Below are positions 1-5,745 of a stretch of 10,547 nucleotides of DNA, piece after piece (the first letter of the stretch is position 1; each line of letters begins with the position of its first letter). This stretch comes from an uncultured Anaerolineales bacterium (GTDB lineage Bacteria; Chloroflexota; Anaerolineae; Anaerolineales; Villigracilaceae): the NCBI GenBank assembly GCA_937928015.1, contig CALFXA010000046.1, forward strand, positions 1 through 10,547. Direction: 5' to 3'. Under the pieces are notes generated by a model. That model was not told where the DNA came from. It searched no databases and saw only the letters and a list, made by a program, of their open reading frames with translations. The position numbers and the translations under genes are program-made.

Positions 1-99
1 CCCAAGTGGATCGTCAAGACATCCAGCGGCAAGACCGCCCGTTCTGCCAACAAGGAAAAATTCCTCAAGGAATTGGAACAGCAAGGCGGCCAGGAGTAA
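1..99 (+). CDS. C-terminal fragment of an adenylate-forming acyl-CoA/acyl-AMP ligase (partial, 5' end outside window)
   Basis: The first 32 codons are open from the left edge to a TAA at 97-99. The visible peptide contains KTSSGKTARSANKEKF, which fits the A10 motif near the C-terminus of ANL-superfamily enzymes (acyl-CoA synthetases, fatty-acyl-AMP ligases). In that motif the Lys of the SGK segment is the adenylation-step catalytic lysine. The tail after it is short and charged, as in fatty-acyl-AMP ligases. The next gene starts one base after this stop, so the two are probably co-transcribed and translationally coupled. The substrate cannot be read from this fragment. Another Lys-rich C-terminus is possible, because only one motif supports the call. 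Confidence 0.5.
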   Translation, partial: PKWIVKTSSGKTARSANKEKFLKELEQQGGQE

Positions 100-100
100 A

Positions 101-958
101 ATGCCCTCAGCGGATCGGCTTCAGCAGGCAGTGGCGTTAGCGCGTGCGGGACGCAAGGTGGAGGCGCGCGATATCCTGCTGGACTTGGTGGATGAGGATC
201 CACACAACGAGATGGCCTGGATATGGCTTTCGGGCTTGGTTGACTCGCTCGACGACAAGATCATTGCCTGCGAAAACATCCTGACCATCAATCCGTCCAA
301 TCACAGGGTTCGGGCCTATCTGGCTCAACTGCTGGACGAACAGAATCAATTGACCCGCCTGGAGGCGGCAGCGCAGGTGGCTGCCCCGCAGGCGGGTCTT
401 GTCGTGGAATCCTCGCCGCGTTCCGCTGACCCTGACCCGTCCGTGCCGAGTTGGGAACTGGCGAAACACCAGGAGATGGAGGGCCAGTTCCCCCAGGCCT
501 TGGAGACGTATCGCAGCCTAGCGTCCCTTACCAGGGACGCGCGTCAGTTCGACCGTATCTACAAAGAGATCACGCGCCTTGAAGGCCTGCAGAAGGAGCG
601 CATCGCGTACGTCGCGCCGTTTTCGTCCATCGTCCGCATGGCTTTTGGTTGGCCGCTGCTGTACCTGGCTCTGGTCTTGATTCAAGTTGGGGGCAGGTTC
701 TTTGCGTATCCTGCTTGGTATCTGTGGCTGGGGATTCTCTTTGTGGCTTTCGGGAGTTTCCTGGTTTCCCTGTCGGAGGTCAATGCCCGCCACCCGATCT
801 GGCGTATATTATTCCAGGAAGAAAATTTACGGGGTTCCAAGTTCGCGCGTTATATGGCCAGCGCTTCGGGCTGGTTGTTGATTTTGTTCCCGCATCTTTT
901 GCTATTTGGCGACTCCGTGGCGCGCCTGCACACATTCAATATCCCTGCATTTCCCTAA
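101..958 (+). CDS. TPR-repeat N-terminal domain with C-terminal membrane segments, function unknown
   Basis: This 285-residue protein has no recognised catalytic motif. Residues about 4-80 form tetratricopeptide-like helices: an ALARAGRKVEARDILLDLV helix pair, then DPHNEMAWIWLSGL and INPSNHRVRAYLAQLL. This pattern is frequent in Anaerolineae proteins. A Pro/Ser/Ala-rich linker (about 90-116) leads to another TPR-like helix pair (117-165). Three hydrophobic stretches follow at about 183-198, 205-225 and 256-272, so the protein is probably anchored with its TPR part on one side of the membrane. The ATG at 101 has an AGGAG Shine-Dalgarno overlapping the previous gene's stop. The rhomboid protease gene begins 15 bases downstream, so a scaffold or partner role at the membrane is plausible but is inference. 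Confidence 0.8.
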   Translation: MPSADRLQQAVALARAGRKVEARDILLDLVDEDPHNEMAWIWLSGLVDSLDDKIIACENILTINPSNHRVRAYLAQLLDEQNQLTRLEAAAQVAAPQAGLVVESSPRSADPDPSVPSWELAKHQEMEGQFPQALETYRSLASLTRDARQFDRIYKEITRLEGLQKERIAYVAPFSSIVRMAFGWPLLYLALVLIQVGGRFFAYPAWYLWLGILFVAFGSFLVSLSEVNARHPIWRILFQEENLRGSKFARYMASASGWLLILFPHLLLFGDSVARLHTFNIPAFP

Positions 959-973
959 CAGTCAGGTGCAGAT

Positions 974-1657
974 ATGCTTCCGATTAACGATACTGAACCC
1001 AATCGCTACTCTTTCTTCCCTTTCACGACCTTCTTGCTCATTGCTATCAATGTCTTCATCCATATTATCGTCACATCTGTTGTGTATCGCGATTGGACCT
1101 TTCTGATGTTCTTTGGCCTGACGCCTTCCCTGATCGTGGATGCCAGCGGCCCAGGCGTGATCTCTAATTTTACGTCTATCTTTCTGCACTCCAATTGGAC
1201 CCATTTGTTGGGAAATATGCTCCCACTTTGGGTCTTTGGCCGCCGCGTGGAGGATGCCTGCGGCTCCTGGCGTTTCCTGGGCTTCTACTTATTGGCGGGC
1301 ACCTCGGCCAACCTGCTATTTGTCTTGATTCAGCATAACTCACTCATCCCGGGAATCGGCGCCAGTGGAGCCATCTTTGGGGTCATGGGCGCGTATTTGC
1401 TGCTGTATCCTACGGGACGCATCCGCACACTGGTCTTTATTAGTTTTGTGCCGCTCTGGCCGCGCATCCGCGCCATTTGGATCGTGTTGTACTTTGTCGC
1501 GATTCAGATCATCCCTGCGGTCGACATCCTGCTCCACAAGGCGGATTACAGCGTGAATCACTGGGCACACCTGGGCGGATTCTTCTCGGCGGTGTTCATC
1601 CTGCTCTTTATTCGACCCGAGGCCTACGCCCGTTATGTGAGTGACACTCTCGTCTAA
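974..1657 (+). CDS. Rhomboid-family intramembrane serine protease
   Basis: This 227-residue, multi-spanning membrane protein should cleave transmembrane substrates within the bilayer. The rhomboid signatures are all visible. The oxyanion-side motif THLLGN carries His77 and Asn81, matching HxxxN of GlpG. The nucleophile lies in GIGASGAIFGVMGA at Ser131 (GxSG), and the partner histidine is His199 in WAHLGGF. Six hydrophobic segments can be drawn (about 16-36, 66-90, 100-120, 126-146, 165-185, 196-214), which fits the minimal bacterial six-helix core without extra cytosolic domains. The ATG at 974 is preceded by AGGTG at 964-968. It is the third gene of a + strand group whose upstream neighbour is also membrane-anchored. 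The transcript probably ends at the hairpin just downstream. Substrates are unknown. Confidence 0.93.
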   Translation: MLPINDTEPNRYSFFPFTTFLLIAINVFIHIIVTSVVYRDWTFLMFFGLTPSLIVDASGPGVISNFTSIFLHSNWTHLLGNMLPLWVFGRRVEDACGSWRFLGFYLLAGTSANLLFVLIQHNSLIPGIGASGAIFGVMGAYLLLYPTGRIRTLVFISFVPLWPRIRAIWIVLYFVAIQIIPAVDILLHKADYSVNHWAHLGGFFSAVFILLFIRPEAYARYVSDTLV

Positions 1658-1673
1658 CGGTCTTCGTTAAACG

Positions 1674-1708
1674 AAAAGAGCGAGCCTTGACCAGAGGTCC
1701 GCTCTTTT
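1674..1708. terminator. Bidirectional Rho-independent terminator between convergent genes
   Basis: AAAAGAGCG (1674-1682) pairs perfectly with CGCTCTTTT (1700-1708). Inside it GACC (1689-1692) pairs with GGTC (1696-1699), leaving a six-base bulge on the left. The outer A/T runs give a U-tract on either strand. It sits between the rhomboid gene (+) and the S1-domain gene (-), so it can end both transcripts. Confidence 0.75.
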
Positions 1709-1729
1709 GATTCTTGTCTTGATCGAGAT

Positions 1730-2515
1730 TTAACCACCCGTGGGCAGGCGTTTCTCGAGCGTGCGATTGAAGATGTCCTCGCTCTCCTGCGAAGTTCCAG
1801 ACTTGCGTTTGGCCTTCTGCTGCTGATTGCGGGTCTTGGCGCGGCTCTGGGCCTGCATCCACGCGATCTGCATGGCGGTCATCTCGGGTTCGGTGGAAAC
1901 AGGTTCGGCTTCCATCTCGTAAACTTCATCTTGCTGTTTCTTGCCGCGGCGTTTGCCGCCGCCGCGTTCCTTGCGCTCTTCGCGTTCGGGCTTTTCCTCT
2001 TCAACAACCTCGGGAAGCAGGGCCTTCATGCTCAGGCGGATCTGGCGTTTGCGGCGGTCGACTTCCAACACCTTGGCCTCGACGTCATCGCCTTCCTTGA
2101 CGACTTCGTTCGGGGTCTTGACGTAGCCACGGGTCAATTCGCTGACGTGGACCAGGCCCGGGCGTTCCGCGCCGATGTCCACGAAGGCGCCGTAGGTTTC
2201 GATGCGCACAACCTTGCCCTTCACGACCATGTCGGGATGGATTTCGCGCCATTCGAGGCCGAGCGGCTCGATCATGGTCAGTTCGATGCGATCCTTCTTG
2301 ACCCGGCGCACCCACACGTCAACGATCTGGCCTTCCTTGACCACGTCTTCGACCTTGTTGACGGCGTCCTTCTGCAACTGCGAGATGTGGATCACGCCAG
2401 GCAAAACATTGCCGACGTCCACAAGAGCGCCGGCAAGGGTGGTCTTGACTACCTTTCCACTGAGTTTTGTCTTCGGTTCGAGCGCGCTTACAGGCGCGGA
2501 GTCAGTAGTAACCAT
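1730..2515 (-). CDS. Two-S1-domain RNA-binding protein
   Basis: This 261-residue protein has two S1 (OB-fold) RNA-binding domains. The first, about residues 15-82, is divergent (KLSGKVVKTTLAGALVDVG, then PGVIHISQL). The second, about 96-165, is canonical (VKGKVVRIETYGAFVDIG, PGLVHVSEL, and the closing RKRQIRLSMKAL). A highly charged linker (about 172-205, rich in Glu, Arg and Lys) leads to a conserved-looking amphipathic stretch, MQIAWMQAQSRAKTRNQQQ, and a basic tail. No catalytic domain or KH domain is present, so a cytoplasmic ribosome- or mRNA-associated role is likely. I prefer the ATG at 2515 over an in-frame ATG at 2530, because the only good Shine-Dalgarno (AGGAG, six bases before 2515) lies inside the first codons of the longer version. 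A near-consensus promoter lies directly upstream. Confidence 0.85.
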   Translation of the reverse strand: MVTTDSAPVSALEPKTKLSGKVVKTTLAGALVDVGNVLPGVIHISQLQKDAVNKVEDVVKEGQIVDVWVRRVKKDRIELTMIEPLGLEWREIHPDMVVKGKVVRIETYGAFVDIGAERPGLVHVSELTRGYVKTPNEVVKEGDDVEAKVLEVDRRKRQIRLSMKALLPEVVEEEKPEREERKERGGGKRRGKKQQDEVYEMEAEPVSTEPEMTAMQIAWMQAQSRAKTRNQQQKAKRKSGTSQESEDIFNRTLEKRLPTGG

Positions 2516-2556
2516 TGTTTTCTCCTGCATATAGTTTGGGATAATGCCGAAAAACG

Positions 2557-2585
2557 ATTATACCTGCACGACAATTTCCCGTCAA
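2557..2585 (-). promoter_or_regulatory. Near-consensus sigma-70-type promoter of the S1-domain gene
   Basis: Read on the minus strand, TTGACG (2585-2580) is followed after exactly 17 bases by TATAAT (2562-2557), about 40 bases before the preferred start codon. The -10 is perfect and the -35 matches five of six positions, making this the strongest promoter in the window. The -35 and the whole spacer lie within one arm of the long inverted repeat at 2563-2614. Confidence 0.8.
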
Positions 2586-2614
2586 TTGCCTTGACGGGGA
2601 AATTGTCGTGCAGG
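2563..2614. repeat. Long near-perfect inverted repeat overlapping a promoter
   Basis: The left arm (2563-2585) and right arm (2591-2614) are reverse complements over 23 bases, with one extra G in the right arm. They are separated by only TTGCC (2586-2590). Each arm begins CCTGCACGACAATTT when read inward from its end. The repeat lies between the PilZ gene stop and the S1-domain gene. On the minus-strand RNA it would fold into a very stable hairpin, followed eight bases later by a TTTTT run, so it may also serve as a loose terminator for the PilZ transcript. It could instead be an operator or a dispersed palindromic element. Confidence 0.85.
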
Positions 2615-2643
2615 TTAACAAGTTGTAAGTTGATGGGGAGGCG

Positions 2644-3033
2644 TTAGCGCCAGAGATAATCCATGTCCGATTTTTTGTTCTGACCGCTCTTCTGCGTGCC
2701 ATAAACCTCGAACATACGCACGAAGATATCCATATCGCCAGGTGTCATTTCGAGGATCTGAAAACCCACATTGAACGAGGTCGGGTCGAAACGATCGGAC
2801 TGACACCAACGGCTGATAGCCGAGAAGATCATAAACTGCTTGTCGGCGATCTCCGGGTTCAGGTCGATGCGCATGACGTAACGCGCATTCAACGGTACGG
2901 CCTTCTGGCAGTCGAGCTTGAAACCGCCCGTACTGATATCGGTCAGGTGGCCTAGCAAGTGACCTGTTGATTCATCCGTGACACGCATGTAATACGAAAA
3001 TTGGCGGCGGTCGAGGTGTCTTCGTTCAGCCAT
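2644..3033 (-). CDS. PilZ-domain protein, probable cyclic-di-GMP receptor
   Basis: This 129-residue protein is a stand-alone PilZ domain. The two c-di-GMP-contacting motifs are intact: RHLDR at residues 5-9 (RxxxR), and DISTGG at 32-37 (D/NxSxxG) on the following strand. The rest alternates short beta strands (YVMRIDL, FMIFSAISRW, FNVGFQIL) and ends with a helix (DMDIFVRMFEVY), as in the fold. No membrane or signal segment is present, so it should be a cytoplasmic effector of c-di-GMP signalling. The output is unknown and no motility or polysaccharide gene is in view. The ATG at 3033 has a textbook AAAGGAGG five bases upstream. A TTGCCT-17-TATACT promoter precedes it, and upstream of that is a dyad resembling a response-regulator site. 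Confidence 0.9.
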   Translation of the reverse strand: MAERRHLDRRQFSYYMRVTDESTGHLLGHLTDISTGGFKLDCQKAVPLNARYVMRIDLNPEIADKQFMIFSAISRWCQSDRFDPTSFNVGFQILEMTPGDMDIFVRMFEVYGTQKSGQNKKSDMDYLWR

Positions 3034-3067
3034 GTCAGCCTCCTTTCATTTTTGAAAGGCTGGTTAA

Positions 3068-3096
3068 AGTATAAATCATCCCTCCAAATCAGGCAA
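3068..3096 (-). promoter_or_regulatory. Promoter of the PilZ gene
   Basis: On the minus strand TTGCCT (3096-3091) and TATACT (3073-3068) are separated by 17 bases, each matching the sigma-70 consensus at four or five of six positions. The predicted transcript starts near 3061, about 28 bases before the ATG, leaving room for the strong ribosome binding site and little else. Confidence 0.6.
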
Positions 3097-3115
3097 CTGT
3101 TTTTATATGGCCGAA

Positions 3116-3140
3116 AGGGTCGGACAAAAGTCCTAGCCCT
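3116..3140. promoter_or_regulatory. Palindromic candidate regulator site upstream of the PilZ promoter (DosR/NarL-type-like)
   Basis: The dyad is AGGG-tc-GGAC-AAAA-GTCC-tag-CCCT. On the minus strand its core reads GGACTTTTGTCC. The published DosR/DevR box of mycobacteria has the core GGACT-WWA-GTCC, so 11 of 12 core positions agree. Its centre is about 67 bases upstream of the predicted PilZ start, a usual place for an activator. The identity of the binding protein is inference. No response regulator is encoded in the window. Confidence 0.4.
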
Positions 3141-3145
3141 TAATC

Positions 3146-3177
3146 AAAAAGGCCGCCGTCCAACACGGACGGCGGCC
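3146..3177 (-). terminator. Rho-independent terminator after the thiolase gene
   Basis: GGCCGCCGTCC (3151-3161) pairs perfectly with GGACGGCGGCC (3167-3177) over 11 bp around a five-base loop. On the minus strand this is followed directly by a TTTTT run (complement of 3146-3150). It begins six bases past the thiolase stop and insulates the PilZ promoter from thiolase transcription. Confidence 0.92.
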
Positions 3178-3182
3178 TTGGG

Positions 3183-4340
3183 TTAGCCTGTTTTCAAGAT
3201 ATGGGTCAAGATGGTGGCGCCTGACCCGCCGATATTCTGGGCCATGCCGATGTGTGCGTGGGCCACCTGGGTGGGACCGCACTCGCCGCGCAATTGCTGG
3301 GCCACTTCGACGATTTGGTACATGCCCGTCGCGCCGACGGGATGTCCGCGGGCCTTGAGTCCGCCGCGGGTACAGACGGGAATCCGCCCTGTGGGGCCGA
3401 TCTCGTTATCGAGGCCGAGTCGCACTCCCTGGCCTCTTTCCGCAAATCCGCACGCCTCGAGCGACAGCACCGCCATGATCGAGAACGCATCATGAATCTC
3501 AAACACGTCGATGTCATCGGGGGTCACGCCTGCCATCTCATAGGCGCGTTGGACCGAGGCATAAGCCGCCTGCAAGAAAAGCGGATCGCGGCGGCTGTGG
3601 ATGGCGATGGTGTCCGTGGCTGAGGCTGACCCCGCCACCTTCACGCGCGGACGGTTTGCCAGGTGCGCCACTTTCTCGGCGGGCACGAGGATGGCGGCCG
3701 CCGCTCCATCGCCCGTGGGAGAAGCGTCCAGCAGGCTGATAGGTGTGGCTACCATGCTGGCCTTCTCGAACTTCTCTGGCGTGACCTTTTCGTGCAGACG
3801 CGCATATGGATTGTGCATGGCATTGGCATGTGCGTTGATCGGGAAGGGCGCAAAATCGGCGTGCTTCCAGCCATACTCGTGCATGTAGCGGCGCATGACT
3901 AATGCATTCAGGCCCACGAACGAGACGCCCTGTTCCACTTCGTAATCGGCATCGGCGGCGGTGGCCAGGGCGGCGGTCACATCGTGGCCTGCCTTGTCGC
4001 TCATCTTCTCGACGCCCACCACCAGCGCCGACTCGACCTCTCCCGAGGCGACCGCCATCAGTCCCGAGCGGAAAGCAGCCGCGCCCGATCCGCAGGCGGC
4101 CTCCACTTTGACGGCCTCTTGCCCCCAAAGCCCGATCCAATCCGAGTAGAATGCTCCCAATTGGTTTTGCCCATTGACGATGGGCGAAAGCATATTGCCC
4201 ACGTAGAGCGCGTCCACCTTTTGGAGGCCCGCGTCTTGCAGGGCGGCAAAAGCAGCCTCGCCGCCGATCTCGCGCAGGGATTTCTCCCAATGTTCATCTA
4301 CAACGGTCTGACCGATTCCTAAAATAGCGACTTCTCGCAT
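3183..4340 (-). CDS. Thiolase-family acyl-CoA acetyltransferase (SCP2-like/archaeal-type)
   Basis: This 385-residue thiolase fold most likely condenses two acyl-CoAs or cleaves a 3-ketoacyl-CoA. The nucleophilic Cys83 lies in VEAACGSGAAAF, the HDAF motif (His283-Phe286) replaces the NEAF of classical thiolases, and the second histidine is His333 in KARGHPVGATG. Where classical enzymes carry a second catalytic cysteine (CxG), this one has QNIGGSG. HDAF together with loss of that Cys is typical of the SCP2-like and archaeal thiolase branch, whose members often work with a small DUF35 zinc-ribbon partner. No such partner is in this window. I place the start at 4340 (MREVAILGIGQT), the usual family N-terminus, with AGAGGAA upstream. 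An in-frame ATG at 4421 would add 27 residues unlike the family. It is monocistronic, ended by the 3146-3177 hairpin. Confidence 0.88.
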   Translation of the reverse strand: MREVAILGIGQTVVDEHWEKSLREIGGEAAFAALQDAGLQKVDALYVGNMLSPIVNGQNQLGAFYSDWIGLWGQEAVKVEAACGSGAAAFRSGLMAVASGEVESALVVGVEKMSDKAGHDVTAALATAADADYEVEQGVSFVGLNALVMRRYMHEYGWKHADFAPFPINAHANAMHNPYARLHEKVTPEKFEKASMVATPISLLDASPTGDGAAAAILVPAEKVAHLANRPRVKVAGSASATDTIAIHSRRDPLFLQAAYASVQRAYEMAGVTPDDIDVFEIHDAFSIMAVLSLEACGFAERGQGVRLGLDNEIGPTGRIPVCTRGGLKARGHPVGATGMYQIVEVAQQLRGECGPTQVAHAHIGMAQNIGGSGATILTHILKTG

Positions 4341-4366
4341 AAAAAGGTTCCTCTTTTTCCTGTGTT

Positions 4367-4382
4367 GGGTAAAATTGTACCC
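4367..4382. promoter_or_regulatory. Small dyad in the divergent intergenic region, possible operator/-10 of the thiolase gene
   Basis: GGGTA (4367-4371) and TACCC (4378-4382) form an inverted repeat around six bases. On the minus strand it covers TACAAT (4379-4374), a plausible -10 for the thiolase gene 34 bases from its ATG. No good -35 is visible at the expected spacing, so both roles are weakly supported. The 134-base gap to the divergent lipoprotein gene shows no clear + strand promoter. Confidence 0.25.
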
Positions 4383-4474
4383 GATTGGACTCTCAACTGC
4401 TATCCAAACTCCCGCGAACAAAACAGGTCGGAGATTCGTCCTGAATGGGAAGATACTTTTCGAAGGAGAATCAC

Positions 4475-4945
4475 ATGTCTCGTTGGCTTTTGATCGGGTT
4501 GTTCCTTGGCTTCTTGCTGGCGTCTTGCACGCCGCTTACTCCTATCATCTCTCAGGCGCCGCAGGCCACGCCTACCGCGGCTTCACTCGGTGACTGGTTC
4601 CTGCATATGAATCAGACGGGCGGGATCATGGGCCTGCACCGTTCCGTGGAAATCTCCAGCGACGGTCAGATGACCGTGACAGACGAGCGCACGAAGAAGA
4701 CGGTTACCGTCCAATTGAACGACGACGACTTGGCCCGTCTGAAGACCATGCTCTCGACGATGGCCTACACCGACTTCAAATCGCCTACCGTGTGCGCCGA
4801 CTGTTTCATCTACGACCTGTCAGTGGATCGTGGCAGCGGCAAACCGTTGACCATTACTCTCGACGACATGAGCCTGGAAGGTTCGGGTTTATCCGACCTA
4901 ATCAGCCTGGTCCGCGGCCTGATGGACAAGGCGTTGCAATCCTGA
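4475..4945 (+). CDS. Lipoprotein with an emfourin-like (protealysin inhibitor-like) C-terminal domain
   Basis: This 156-residue protein is exported and lipidated. MSRWLLIGLFLGFLLASC is a signal peptide with an LASC lipobox, so Cys18 should be the acylated residue. A Pro/Thr/Ala linker (19-37) leads to a domain of about 115 residues. Its pattern of a TGGIMGLHRSVEI strand, a helix (NDDDLARLKTMLSTM), an FIYDLSVDRG strand, a PLTITLD strand and a final helix resembles emfourin-type inhibitors of M4 proteases by eye. A CADC pair (Cys107, Cys110) precedes the central strand and could be disulfide-bonded outside the cell. The start at 4475 is fixed by AAGGAG seven bases upstream. An in-frame ATG ten codons earlier lacks a ribosome site and would spoil the signal peptide. 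An HExxH protein gene begins two bases after its stop. The inhibitor reading is inference. Confidence 0.7.
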   Translation: MSRWLLIGLFLGFLLASCTPLTPIISQAPQATPTAASLGDWFLHMNQTGGIMGLHRSVEISSDGQMTVTDERTKKTVTVQLNDDDLARLKTMLSTMAYTDFKSPTVCADCFIYDLSVDRGSGKPLTITLDDMSLEGSGLSDLISLVRGLMDKALQS

Positions 4946-4947
4946 GC

Positions 4948-5484
4948 ATGGCACGCGACGACTCTGCTCATTGGCGCGACTCCCTGCTGGCGGCCCTGGA
5001 TGTCAGCGGACCCGAAGGTCACTTTGCCGCCGACTATCTCCGCGCACATCAGACCTCGGTCTGGTTCCTCAAGCTGCGTCCGCACGTAGGGGCCTTCTGG
5101 ACCCCGTGGAGGAGTGTTGGTTTGAACCAGGCCCACTTTACCCGCGCCACACCGCTCAGCGATCCCAGCCTGTTGGCTCTCGTTATTCACGAAGTGTGTC
5201 ATCTGCAACAAGGGATGCTGAACGCGCTCTCGGTTCGCGGGGAATTGGAAGCCTGGCAATTGCAGTTCCGCGAATACCAGCGATTGACCCGCCCGTTGAC
5301 GGACCCCGTTCTGCTGGAGCTTCTCTCTCTGCCGTTGAACTGGGATCGTGCCGTGTTGAAGCGTGCGCGAGAATTGATGCAGATGTATGCAAGCAAAGCC
5401 TATCGCGCTGACCTGCTTCCACTATATCCCTTGCCCCACGAGCTTCGGTATTTAATGACCCGCCGACCTCCAAGCGGCGTATAG
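4948..5484 (+). CDS. HExxH-motif putative zinc metallopeptidase, family unrecognised
   Basis: This 178-residue protein carries a zincin motif, HEVCH (His81-Glu82-His85), in a hydrophobic helix LLALVIHEVCHLQQG. A possible third ligand, Glu99 or Glu101, lies in GELEAWQLQF, 14-16 residues downstream, consistent with a gluzincin-style site. Trp-rich strands precede it (SVWFLKLRPHVGAFWTPWRSVGLN). There is no signal peptide and no clear membrane segment, so it is probably cytoplasmic and small for a peptidase. The motif looks like DUF4157/DUF-type HExxH domains, but I cannot name the family. The start at 4948, two bases after the lipoprotein stop, implies translational coupling. The same frame is open further upstream, but that part overlaps the lipoprotein gene. 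Activity is unproven. Confidence 0.65.
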   Translation: MARDDSAHWRDSLLAALDVSGPEGHFAADYLRAHQTSVWFLKLRPHVGAFWTPWRSVGLNQAHFTRATPLSDPSLLALVIHEVCHLQQGMLNALSVRGELEAWQLQFREYQRLTRPLTDPVLLELLSLPLNWDRAVLKRARELMQMYASKAYRADLLPLYPLPHELRYLMTRRPPSGV

Positions 5485-5532
5485 CCATCTTCACAAAACT
5501 GTCAGTTCGTTTTAATGCAATCCATATGATTT

Positions 5533-5745
5533 TGTACTATGATGGATGCATAGGAAAGGAGGTCCCCAATCGATACACCGCCTGAGCTCAAGTTCGAAGG
5601 GAAGACCGCGACGCCCTAATCTGGACAAGTAAGAATGACTTCCAGACGTTCGCCAAACGCAAAGAAGGCAACCGATCCGCTCTTCCCTTCTACAACCAAA
5701 TCTATTTGTACTTTGACGGATGGGTGATCCCCATCCGTCTTTTTG
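5533..5745 (+). ncRNA. Candidate stand-alone structured RNA with its own terminator
   Basis: The 358 bases between the HExxH gene and the decarboxylase operon contain no ordinary gene, but they hold mutually compatible helices on the + strand. GAAGGGAAGA (5596-5605) pairs perfectly with TCTTCCCTTC (5681-5690), continued after a two-base bulge by GCG/CGC (5608-5610 with 5678-5680). Inside are GCC/GGC (5613-5615 with 5667-5669), a hairpin of TCTGG+AAGT with ACTT+CCAGA (5620-5646), and CGTT/AACG (5647-5659). A 10-bp terminator hairpin with five T's follows at 5715-5744. A possible -10 (TATGAT, 5538-5543) is present without a good -35. AAAGGAGGT at 5555-5563 is a perfect ribosome-site-like sequence, but no ATG, GTG or TTG follows at the right spacing. 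I do not recognise the RNA class. A decayed or AUC-initiated small gene is the alternative. Confidence 0.45.
5715..5744 (+). terminator. Rho-independent terminator of the orphan + strand transcript
   Basis: GACGGATGGG (5715-5724) pairs with CCCATCCGTC (5730-5739) over 10 bp with a five-base loop, followed at once by TTTTT (5740-5744). It is 230 bases beyond the stop of the nearest + strand protein gene, which implies a separate short transcript in between or a long 3' UTR. Confidence 0.88.

Noticed and set aside
1931..2647. + strand open frame of 238 codons opposite the S1-domain gene
   Set aside because: The opposite strand encodes two clear S1 domains with a ribosome site and promoter. This frame has no ribosome site and a repetitive, FAADV-like composition.
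3108..3140. GAAAGGGTCGGAC-AAAA-GTCC on the + strand looks a little like part of a cyclic-di-GMP-I riboswitch, attractive next to a PilZ gene
   Set aside because: The conserved 5' half is absent, the GCAAAG loop is not present, and the orientation is opposite to the PilZ gene. A protein-binding dyad explains it better.
3538..4290. Second minus-strand frame of 250 codons inside the thiolase gene
   Set aside because: It overlaps the motif-bearing thiolase frame completely, and its Arg/Gly-rich translation has no family likeness.
4341..4421. 27-residue N-terminal extension of the thiolase from the ATG at 4421
   Set aside because: The extension has no family similarity, and the ATG at 4340 has AGAGGAA at good spacing and the typical MREVAILGIGQT start.
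4792..4947. 52-codon upstream extension of the HExxH gene
   Set aside because: It lies wholly within the lipoprotein coding sequence in another frame and reads as a low-quality Arg/Gly/Pro peptide. The ATG at 4948 gives a normal coupled start.
5613..5650. Resemblance of CTAATCTGGACAAG...CCAGACG to the 3' half of a TPP riboswitch
   Set aside because: The essential CTGAGA and GGGGTGC elements are missing, and there is no same-strand gene downstream to regulate.
5635..5727. 30-codon + strand frame starting at ATG 5635
   Set aside because: The ribosome site is poor, the stop lies in the loop of the terminator hairpin, and the peptide has no recognisable features.
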